NCBI RefSeq assembly: GCF_032854445.1
Contig: NC_088306.1
Span: 9,074,193-9,138,192 of the forward strand
DNA: 64,000 nucleotides
Reading direction: 5' to 3'
Source of the DNA: Liolophura sinensis
Taxonomy: Eukaryota; Mollusca; Polyplacophora; Chitonida; Chitonidae
Shown here: in pieces, positions 48,801 to 60,800 of the stretch
How positions within the stretch are numbered: the stretch's first letter is position 1
How the letters are laid out: each line of letters opens with the position of its first letter
The notes under the pieces: generated by a model
Seen by the model: the letters and a program-made list of their open reading frames with translations, nothing else
Told to the model about the DNA's origin: nothing
Database searches by the model: none
Made by a program: the position numbers and the translations under genes

Positions 48801-51800
48801 ATGTATGCAGATGCAGTTTTTACATGTGATACTTTCAGTTCGAGATACATGTATTTTGCTCTCTTATTTCAGACGGACGATGTGGAAGAAGAGGAGAAAA
48901 GGCTGCTGAAATTACAAAAGAAAGCAGAAGAAAGGTGCTAAACTCTTGATATAATAGATAAGAAAATATGAAGCAGCTTGTTGACTCTTCATTCCAGATG
49001 CTTGTACATGTATCTAACTGCTGATTAACAGCTCGTCCAGGTAAATGACAGCTACATACGACTGATATCAGCTGAGTAGGCACATGTACTTGTAGTTAGC
49101 ATATAAGCTCTTTACATGTAGCTGGCAATGTCAGCTGAGCAGTACAGGTTTGTATCCTCACAAAGATTGATATCTGTCTGATGTTATAATTTAAGGGGAC
49201 CTCCGTGGCCTAGGTGGTTAGCATGCCAGTGCAGCGTAATCACCCAGCACCTCTGACCAATGCAGTTGTTGTGAGTTCAAATCCAGCTTGTGCTGGCTTC
49301 CTCTGCAGTGTATGTTGGAGAGGAAGCCAGACAAATCTGGTCTGATTAGAGCAAAATGTCAAAAGTGATTGGTTTTGTCAGTCATGCAGATTTATTCCCC
49401 AGACACAACTCATTCGGATAAATCAGATGTAAAATATCTAGTCTGTTATCTGTTTAGATGTGGGGGCCTCCGTGACCAAAATGGTTAGCATTCCAGCACA
49501 GCGCAATGAAACTGGAGCCTCTCACCAATGCGGTTGCCGTCAGTTCAAGTTCGGCTCATGTTGGCTTTCTCCCCGGCTGTAGGTGGGAAGGCCTGCCAAC
49601 AATCTGTGGATGGTCATTGCTTTTTGAGGGGGAAACCAGTTTCCTTCCACTATAATGCTCACAGCAGCTGTGAAATATGAGTGAAATATTCTTGAGAACG
49701 ACGCAAAACACAGATGAAATAAAGAAGTAAAAAGGGGATAGCAACAATATTTTCTAAAGATGTTACATGTAATAATATTTAACTTCTGAATGACTGAAAA
49801 ATCCAAATTTTTCATTAAAAGTTTTCATTCATTCGTGAATACATTTAAGCCGACGCATTTAAACTCTTTCCTGTTAATACTTCTGTTGTCCAGAAGAAAA
49901 AAAGAAGATGAAGAAATCCGGAAGAGATGGGAAAGTGTTCAGAAAAAGAAAGAAGAGGAAAGAGTGCAGCAGATTGTAAGTGATTCCTATTCTGTTTTGT
50001 TGTACCCTAATTCAACCTTTGCCAGAGAGAGGAGAGAGCAACTTTCAGTTCATGCACATTAATAATTTTCTCTCGGAGACAGACCTACATTGGTTGGATC
50101 GAACGATTTCAGGGCTTCACAGAAAGTATTATTGTATCAGTCTACACAGAATTATGCCTTGCAAACGTTCAAAAAGGTTGAAGAATAACAGTAGTAGATG
50201 TATTCAAGCAATTTCCCTGTAATCATGCTAATAAATGACTCTTGTTAGTCTTAACGTCACCAATTAACTATTTGTCACCGGGCCTAAAGTGTGACATCGG
50301 GCCTAAAAATGTGGAAAACACCATTGTTTAAGTTCGTGTAAAGGTTTCACATTTTTAAAACAAGGTAACGGGCAAAATAAAATTTTTTACCAAGAAGGAT
50401 TATTTTGTTTGTCCTGTACAAAAGTCTACCACTTGTGTTTGTATCAGATCTCTTACCTCATTCCTCAAGCATATAATGCACAAGAGCTCTTCAATTAGAA
50501 AGTCTGTCAGCAACCTGCAGATGGTCATGGGTTTCCGCCGGGCTGTGCCCAGTTTCCACCCACCATAATGCTGGCCGCCGTCATATAAGTGAAATATTCT
50601 TGAGTACAGCGTAAAATACCAATCAATAAATAAATAAATCAATTAGAAAAATAGCAAATCAACCACATTCTCATGTGCCTCATTGGAATTCATTGATTTT
50701 GTAAACAGTTATATCACAGTTTTTTTGTTTGTTTGTTTTTTTCAGCAAGAGGAGAAATGGCGGACAGAGGAGATGGCTCGCAGGCGTAAGCTAGAACAGA
50801 TGAGACAGCGTATGTTGGAGGAGTCGAGTTCAGCGAAGCACGGGTCTTCCTCCTCCACAGACGAGGATGAAGGACTGTTTGTGGATGGATCAGAACACAC
50901 ACCAAAGCAAAACCAAACCCACAACGTCGTGGCTCATCAGTCAATCAGGAAACCAGACTCAGAGCAACAAGCCAGAACAAAACCTGTCAGTAAAGACACA
51001 GACTTACGTGTAAGTGGTACGGCGACTCCGCCAAATGCCAAGCACGACAAATTGGCTGAAACAGGTCCAGCTGAAAAGAAGGCTCCCGTTTTACTACTCA
51101 CTACTCCACCGTCTGCAGGCAAGAAATCTTTTCCTACAGAGACTCCGGCCGACTCTCATGGCTCTAGTCATCGTGATCATGGGGAACGTAGTGGTCATGA
51201 GGAGACATTAAGATCGGCAAACGTCTCCCAGGGGCCAGGTGTGATCAGACCCACCCCCAGGATACTGTGTAAGGACTCTGAGACAGAGGGCGCTGTGGGG
51301 GGTACAGAGGTGTCTGGGGACACACCCGTGTTTGTGGATTCAGATCTAACACCTGAAGAACCTGATATTGTGAAAAGTGCCAAACCTCGACCTCCTATGC
51401 CTTCCATGCTTCTGCCGCCGGTGGCGCCCCCTAGGAGGAAAAAGAAACGTGATGACAGCTCTAGTGGGTTTTCCTCAGAGGTAAGCTAAGCATGGGTCAA
51501 TGACTGAACTGGTAGGGGTGAATTGTTTTATTGTGTCAACTGAAAATCTGATTCTAATAGATGATACTAGGTACATGTTTGGTGTCTTTCTCTGTGGAAT
51601 GCCAGAGTGAATGAATGATTATGGCTTTCGTCCACGTCAACAATACATCAACCATAACGTGATGAGGAATGACAGATCATCCATTAGTATATAAGTGAGC
51701 TGTACTGAAATGATGACCAGTTACACTGTTAAAATCTCTTCCAATCAAAGGGCAATCACAAGTCATTGTTCATCTCATGAAAAATTTATTTCTTGCAGTA

Positions 51801-54800
51801 GCCGCGAATATTTCACTTATATGACAGCGGCCACCATTACGGTGGGAGGAAACCGGGCAGAGCTCGGGGGAAGCCCACAACCATCTGCAGGTTGCTGGAA
51901 AACCTTCCAACGTATGAGCATGAGCTGAACTTGAACTCACAGCAACTGCATTAGTAAGTGGGCCTGGATCATTGCGCCGCGCTAGTGTGCGACCCCCCTT
52001 GGATACGGTGGTCCCCCACAGCTCTTGGGGTCAAAAATTAAACAATGAACTATTTTTTTCATGGTTTCCCACCGTACAAGTGGGATAACCAGGCAATGCT
52101 CCCATGGTTCCTTTAGTCAATCACGTCTATGTCGTGATCATGATGTGTAAAAAGTAATTCAAGGCCTTGCTTTCAAACTTTGCTATAAATTCCTTGTGAT
52201 TGTTGAGATGATGGTTGGGATTGCTCTTTGCTATGTTCCCTGGTCCAAGATGGCTGCCATCAGCCACTTTAACTCTCATTCATCTGTCTTTTGAGTCAAC
52301 ATGATATATTGAAACCAAATCGTTGGAAAAGCTTTCAAATTTGGGAAGTAGCAAATCAACATTGGCGCTGTATATGGTCAGTGTCAACGAATAAATTCTT
52401 GGTAGTTCAACTTGAGGTAGGATAGTCCTCACCTTATATGCAAATTAACCACTGGTACCTTAGGAAAACTGTACATCGTTCAAAGCCACTTTTACGACCC
52501 AAGAAAGCTTGTTTTTTTTTTGTACTTTTACATCTTAAGCCACATCATATACCCCATATTTAGGAATAAAAAGCAAGCATGTCATGTACATTTATGCTTT
52601 AAACACCAATGTTCCCCAGGGCCGTGCCTGGTTTCCACCCACCATAATGCTTGCCATGATGGTATAAGTGAACTATTCTTCAGTATGGCATTAAACACCA
52701 ATCAAATAAATAAATAAATTAAACACAAATCATCACTGTGTCATCCAAACTTTATTTACAGGACAGGTCATCAACGAACTCTGACCTGTTAAGCCCCGGC
52801 CTTCCCCCGATGGTCCCAACCCCGACCTCTACAGTGGAGAGTCTGACCCGGGAACTGGAGAACTCCCTGGACATTCAGAGTGCTATAGGCGGGAGACGAC
52901 ACATCAATGCCAAGGTGACTTGAGCTTGTCTTTTTTTACCCCTCCATTGAGTACGGCATAAACCACCAATCAAATAAATAAATCCACCACCACCACCACA
53001 GAAAGACTTTTGTAATACTATACTGTTAGTACTGTCATTTCTTCCACCTTTTCACATGTTTCAAAGATGTTTTTTTTTTTTTTTTTTTCAAGCATAGCCT
53101 TAAGGCATTATTATGTGATTATTGATAAATTCATTCTTTATTGGAGTCTTGAAACTGGCCAACCCACGCAGTGTAGCTTTGTCTTCAAAATCGAATTAAA
53201 AAGGTGCATTAATCGCATAAGTTCAGTTGAGCAGCAAATACATAAAAACGGTATTTTAAGATGCAGTATTGAGCGGTGTTTCTCATGATAACAACTCCTA
53301 TTTTGTTGTCTTTTCCAGTAAAGAATTTTGCAGTCACTTTGAAACACATTTGATAAATCCATTAATCACTATTTATCTGTGTATCTTATAGGACGCTGAA
53401 ATAGGGGCAGTTAACTCTGACCACAGTTCTCCTGTATCAGAGACAGATCAGGCAGGGTCTGATGCTGCCAGTCTGAAAAAGCAGGCACCACCAAGTGGAT
53501 CACAGGAGAACAAGGAGAAGACAACTGGAGGTGGTGGGACGCCTGATGACCCTGAACCCATGGGCCGGCCCAGATCTAACTCGGGCAGGTTATTGACAGA
53601 TGAGGTATACACACTATATCTTTGTTAAACCAAGAATTGTTCACAACTTTGAAACCTTATTCAAAAAAGTAAATATAAAATGTGTCTGACTTTTTTGCAA
53701 CCACCCCTTTGGAGAAGGTGGTAAGATTTATATAGTCCATGTTCAGCACTGATCATGCAGCAATTTGCAGCTCATTGTATTTTATTAGTCAAATGAAAAC
53801 AAGACAAAATCACCCGGTGGACGCAGCCTACCAAATAGCATTTCACCTTTTTTTTTTGTCTGACTAGTCCAATTTGACAAGTCGATGTGACACATCTCAC
53901 CATGTGAATGAGGATTTAGGAGTGAAGATTAAACGACAATTGCTTGGGTCAAGTAATCTTGGTCCAGTATTATATAACATGATTGGACAGAGTCAGTGAT
54001 ACCATCTACTCTTCACGTTTGCCAAAGTATATTTCAGGCTTGCACAAAGTGAAAAGTCATTTCAAACTTTCTTCATCAATTTTTGTTTATTTTTTATTCA
54101 TCATATGAATGAAGTACTGCATGTTCAGGGCAGGATTTTTGGACCATACTTTAGTTTTCATTTGACAACATAACTGATAAGATTAACCCCTTAAATATTT
54201 CATTATTAAAACCAACAATGATTCATTTCAAAATCCTGTTCGTTGTATAATGAGGGCTCTCAGCTGACACCAGATAACTGTGTGAGATGACTTCCACGTA
54301 GGCCTTACCGGAAAAATCAGTTCGTCTACAGTGTACATTGTGCGTGTAAATACTTTGTTTGGCATGGTTATGCTTTCAGACAGTGCTTGGAATTTAAAGG
54401 GTTGTAATAGACATTGCCTGTCTCAATGCTTTCTTTGATTTTATTCATGTGTATATTTAGAGATGTGCATGTAATCCTACTAGTTAGGAGACCTGCACAC
54501 CTCACTGTCAGTGACTTGACCCCATGTGGTGAGGATTAGCAACCAGAGTTACTAAGTTCCATGATAATGAAAAGGGGCGGGGGGGGTTTCACTCTCTTCT
54601 GTCATCTTTCTGCCAATTTAGATCATGCGAAAGTAAACGACAGTAACTCATGTGCGAAACTTCAGGTTATTTATCGTGCCCCAGGCACACTGGTTTCCTC
54701 CACCTGTGAAACTGATTGCCATCAATTCATAGTGAAGAATTGTTGAGCAACTGCATGGTGTATTAACAACCATCAAATGAAAAGCCAATTAGACTCAATA

Positions 54801-57800
54801 CGAGGAAATGGGAGAGGCTGACAGTCAGGCTGACAGTCGTAAATTGTAAAGTGTCATGTTCCCTTATGGCACTATAACCTTTCGTGAGTTTTGACCACAT
54901 GTTCTCTTGCTGTTGTACATGCAGGAAATCCTGGAGATGGTAATTGTGGTGAATCTGGACACGGGGGAGAAGGTGCCCCTTAACCTGGCTGAGGATGACC
55001 CTGCCCCAAGTGTGTTAACCCTCTGTCCCTACACATCATGAGGAGAACCCAGGAATACAGGAGGTAAGTGTCCCATTCTGCGTCCTTGCTGTACACTGGG
55101 GAGAAGGTGCCCCTTAACCTGGCTGAGGATGCCCTGCCCAAGTGTGTTAGCCCTCTGTCCCTACACATCATGAGGAGAACCCAGAATACAGGAGGTAAGT
55201 GTCCCATTCTGCGTCGTTCCTGTACACTGGGGATAAGGTGCCCCTTAACCTGGCTGAGGATGCCCTGTCCAAGTGTGTTAACCCTCTGTCGCTACACATC
55301 ATGAGGAGAACCCAGGAATACAGGAGGAATGTGTCCCTCTCCTTCTGTATTATCTTCATGTAATGTGCAATAAAACCAATAGGGGTCAGAGGTCATACAG
55401 GTCAGATAGTCTGTAAATCATGAAACAGATAGGTTGTATTGTATGATGTATTTCTCAATTTCCAGAATTAGATGTTTGGTATTGTCTTCTTTCATGACAA
55501 AGCCTTCTCAAAAAGTGACCTCTTTCACCCACATATCCCTGTGGGATTATCACAGTGACGCCCTTTATCACCCCTGGGGGTTGATGGGTTTGGATTATAC
55601 CGTGGTGACTTGTATTTATCAATCTGTCATTGTCCCAAAGTTTCATGTACAGATTGCTTTCACTTCACTGTTAGAAGTACATGTAAGTAATGCACACATT
55701 CTTTATTTTCCTGATATACATACATGCACTTTGCATTTTTGTTATATGCAGAGAGAGGAGTTTATACAGTTCCATGTACAGTTTGCACGTTTATGGGATG
55801 TAGGTACTTTTGTGTCTTTTGTACACAGTATCTTTTATTTCTTAGAGATGCTATGTTTTTGTTGTATGCAGTGATAGCAGTTTGCACAAAGGACAGATTC
55901 TCACAGATGCTGTGTTTTTGGCTGTGCGCAGTGACAGCAGTTTTAATACCCAGAGGACAGATGGTTTGATTTTGCTGTATGCAATGATAGCAGTTTACAC
56001 AAAGGACAGATTCTCACAAATGGTTTGATTTTGCTGTATGCAGTGATAGCAGTGTTAATACCCAAAGGACAGATGGTTTGATTTTGCTGTATACAATGAT
56101 AGCAGTTTGCACAAAGGACAGATTCTCACAAATGGTTTGATTTTGCTGTATGCAGTGATAGCAGTTTTAATACCCAAAGGTTTGATTTTGCTGTATGCAA
56201 TGATAGCAGTTTGCACAGAGGACAGATTCTCACAAATGGTTTGATTTTGCTGTATGCAGTGATAGCAGTTTTAATACCCAAAGGACAGATGGTTTGATTT
56301 TGCGGTATACAATGATAGCAGTTTGCACAGAGGACAGATTCTCACAAATGGTTTGATTTTGCTGTATGCAGTGATAGCAGTTTTAATACCCAAAGGACAG
56401 ATGGTTTGATTTTGCTGTATACAATGATAGCAGTTTGCAAAAAGGACAGATTCTCACAGATGGTTTGATTTTGCTGTATGCAGTGACAGCAATTTACATG
56501 AAGACCAGATTGTCTTCACGCTGTGATTAGGCCCTTCAGGTTGTGTGTTCAAATCCAGCTCTCACAGATTCATCTGCTGCTTTAATCCAGATACCTGGCA
56601 ATGGTTGGTGGTTTCTCAGGGGTATTCTGGTTTCCTTCACCAACAAACCTGACTGCGGTCATAATGAGTAAGAAATTCTTGAGTACGGCATTAAACACCA
56701 ATCCGTCAGGTCCGCTTCAGGAGTGGCAGATCCAGGGTCAATCCTGGGTTGAGTCACACCAAAGAGCAAGTTGTAACTTCCTCGCTTGGCGTTCAGGGTG
56801 AAGGGGATAGTACAACAACTGGTTGACCCGTATCAGTATAATGGCTTGGACGGGGCGGCTTACTTGCCTTTAGTAAGTCGTCTCAGTGAAGCAGCACTAG
56901 ATAAAAGAGCGGTGGAAATCTGTCCAGCAACATTATATGTACTCAAAGGACTCCTTCATCGTCATATGACTGAAAAATTGTTGAGTACAACGTTAAACCC
57001 CAATCACTCACTCACTCACTCCGCTTATCACAAGGACACTGTTTTGCATTTTAGCCATATGAGTGGGAGGTATAGTACACTCATAATATCTGCTGCTATC
57101 TCGTCATTTTTTACTTAATCAGTAACCCCAGTAAACCCCAAGCATTCACTCACTCACTCACTCACTCACCAATCTTTCAGTGAATGAATTAATCAATCAG
57201 ATGTTATGTTTTTGCTGTTTGCAGTGATAGCAGTTTAAACAAAGATCAGGTGATGACAGATGAGGAAGATGTGAAGTCTGACAGTGAGAAAAGCACAGCT
57301 TCCTTAGAAACATCAGCCAAAAGAAAAGCGTAAGTTATTTCTGTACATCTTTCTTGGGAGTGGGCCTTGTCAGTAAGTTGCCTAAAGGAGGTGGTTTTAT
57401 ACCTCATGCACTTCATTTTCCTCTATCCAGAAAGCTGACCACCTTCATGTAAGACAAAAGATGTTTAGTATCTTACATTAATCAAAATAAATAAGTAAAT
57501 GAACAGACCATTCTGCCAGTTTGTGTTTTGTCTACATATTACCACTGATGATTGGTATTTATGGAGTATTTGTGTAAAATCGTCAAAAAGGTCTTGCTGA
57601 CAGATGGTTTAATAAAGCACTGACTCGCTGCAACTACCTGACCTTTGACCAGTAAGGTCGTATGTTTAGATTCAGCTCTTCAAGCAGTTTCGGCTGTAGC
57701 TTTAAGTCAGGAGACCTGTCAGGTACTAAGCAACGGGTGGCAGTTTGCTGGGTACACATTAGTTTTACTTTCATTTTATAGGTGAAAAATTCTTCGTCCC

Positions 57801-60800
57801 GTTGTAACAACAATCAGTTAGATAAGTAAATCTACTTAGGGTTTTGTTGGCACATTCAAACATGCCCATTGATTTAATGGGTTTTGTTTTTTTTTTTAAG
57901 TCTCGAACACTTAACATATTCTATTTTTACCTGTAGTTTATCCTAATTGTTTATAATTTCAGTACAAGGATAAAGAAATTCTTGGGGAAGACCATGGTGA
58001 AAACTGTGAGTAAGGTGAAGTCTGTGGCTGACCAAAGTAAGAAAGGTGAGTCCGATTTTACTAACTTGAAAACATACAGTGTTTTAAAAGCTGGAAAGAA
58101 AACCTGGCTGTCTAAACTATAATTTCATGAACTTAGGGAAATTAGGAAATTAGGGTTCCATTTTAGTACGAAGGCCTGTCTGCATCATGTTAACTCTGCC
58201 TCCCACATATGGGTACATTATGACATTAAGTGGCATTAAACCATATGCATTCATGCATTAATTTATTTCATTAAGTTTGTTTGAAGGGAGAATCAAGTGA
58301 GCCATCTGACACTAAGAAATAAATCTTCCTTCTGAGATCATCAACTGAATAAGACATGACCAAACATTGAGATTCCTAGATACCAAATTACTAACATGAA
58401 AAGATACCCAAAAGATACCATAGCCAGTAAACATGCTGAGAACTGAAATGAATAGACGTGCTTACTGAAATTGAATAAACATGCTGAGATACCAAATGAA
58501 TAAACATGCTGAGATACCCAAATGAATAAGCATGCTTATATTCCCAAATGAATAAACATACTTAGATTCTTACTGAAATTGAATAAACATGTTTAGATGC
58601 CAAAATGAATAAACATGCTTATATACCATATGAATAAACATACTTAGATACCAAAATGAATGAACGCCTAGATGTTGAAGCTGCCAGCTGACCTGTGTTG
58701 TCTCCCTTGCAGTGTTACAGGGGGATGATGTAGAAGAGGAAGTGTCTGTGGATGGGAAGCGGTTCAAGGTGAGTGTTTGTCAGAGGTCAGAGGTGAAATA
58801 TCACGTTGGATTATTTTCTCATGTATTTATTTATTTTATTGGTGTTTTATGCCGTGCTCAAGAATATTTCACTTGTACGATGGCGGCCAGCATTATGAGG
58901 AAACCGGGCAGAGCCCCAGGGGAAACCCACAACCATCTGCAGGTTGCTGGCAGACCTTCTCACATATGGCCGGAGAGGAAGCCAGCATGAGGTAGACTTG
59001 AACTCACAGCGACCGCATTGGTATGTTAGATTAGATATACCCTGCTGACATGGGCAAGTAAAGGACAAGAACAACAACAACATTTCCTCTGGGTTTCCAT
59101 TGTTTCTAGATCCTCTTTGATAAACAATAGACCCGCTCCCACTGATATCAGTTTTAGTAAGGTTACTTGCGTCTTTAGTTCGCCTGTTCATACGACAGAT
59201 GTAGCTTGTGTTATGCCCGTTGGTGTCCAACTACAGGGAGAGAGAAATTCACGTTAAAAATTTTACACCCAGTCAAAAATCTTTGTGATCTTGTCCTTTA
59301 AGAGATGGCAAGATTTTAATACACCACTGGTAAAAAGGAAAGAAAATTGGTGTGTCAGTATCATATACATATACTGTCAGTAACTTGAAAAGAAAACCCA
59401 ACTAACATGAATTTCATATTAAGACTTTTCATTCTCCCTAAGTACATAAAACTTAACATAAAACTTCTGCAAACCTACATTAGGCATTATTGTTTTTCCT
59501 CAGCACAGTTGATTTAGTCTTCATTTTTAATAGTAACATTGTCTCTGTCGGTTAGCACGCTAGCAGAGCGAAATGACCAAGGAGTCTCTGACCAATGCGG
59601 TCGCTGTGAGTTCAAGCCCAGCTCATGCTGGCTTCCTTTCCAGCCGTACGTGGGAAGGTCAGGCAGCAACCTGCAGATGGTCGTGGGTTTACCCCTCCGT
59701 ACCCCTCCCTCCCACCGTAATGCTTGTCACCATCATACAAGAGAAATATTCCTGAGTACGGCATAAAACACCAATCAAATAAATAAATTATAATAACATT
59801 GAATCTTGACATCGTCATTCCTGTATAAACCGGTCTGCAACAGCACCATTAGTTGATTGCGTGCTTTTGTTGTTTCAGTTTAAAGCCTGCAGCCACAACA
59901 AAGGTCCTTACGATTTCCAACAGTTCAGGATACTGCAGGATTTAGGAGGCGAGCACACGGTATGGTTTAATAACTCAGACACATGAGACTTGCATGCAGG
60001 GAGAACAATTTTTGTGGGGTAGTACTGGGTTTAAGAGGCATTATTATCAATTATAGACGTAGAGCCTTAGATATTGGGGAAACAGCTCAGCATTATTGAC
60101 AGTCTGACGAATGTGTTCATGATATCTAATCTGTTGACATTATTGAGGTGGTTGATCAACATCTCATCTGTCTACTTTTCTTTCCACAGGGAGCTGTGTG
60201 GACAATGAAGTTTTCACCATGTGGAAGGCTCTTGGTAGGTTTTTCTTCTATTATTAACTGTTTTCCTGTATTTTCTTAACCATTTTTAACAATCACACTT
60301 TTTTGTTCTTGAATCTTTTTCATTTCAAGAACAATTGCACCAGTGAAAACCCAACTAACATTATTTTCATATTGAGACTTTCCTTTATACCAAAGTATAT
60401 AAAACTTCTGCAAACCTACATGTACATTAGGCATTATTGGTTTTCCTCATCACAGTAGATTTAGTCTTCATTTTTAATAGTAACATTGTCTCTGTGGGTT
60501 AGCACACTAGCAGAGCGAAATGACCAAGGAGTCTCTGACCAATGCGGTCGCTGTGAGTTCAAGTCCAGCTCATGCTGGCTTCCTTTTCCAGCTGTAAGTG
60601 GGAAGGTCTGCCAGCAACCTGCGGATGGAAGAGCAACTTGATAGATCCTTACTCGTCTGACAAATTTTCAGTATACACACATTTATGTCTCACTGTCCAC
60701 CAAGAGTTTGTAGGTTTTGCAGTTTGTCTTTGTCTCTATAAATTTACTGTGATATGAAGGCTGATGTATCCGTGTATCCAGGTAGAAGACTACAGTTCAC

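Larger units (their letters stand above)
44534..48872 (+). other. WDR44 intron 2 (4.3 kb)
   Basis: Dominated by two 29 bp-unit minisatellites (45458-46812 and 47600-48830) and one SINE with target duplication. Between them, 46815-47595 holds an old SINE-like fragment near 47040-47165 and a segment at 47240-47430 that resembles 50375-50735. No further exon. Confidence 0.75.

Noticed and set aside
47612-48829. Open frame of 405 codons in the 29 bp array
   Set aside because: It exists only because the repeat unit lacks stops in all plus frames. The peptide is a simple repeat, the same region is largely open on the other strand too, and it lies inside a WDR44 intron.
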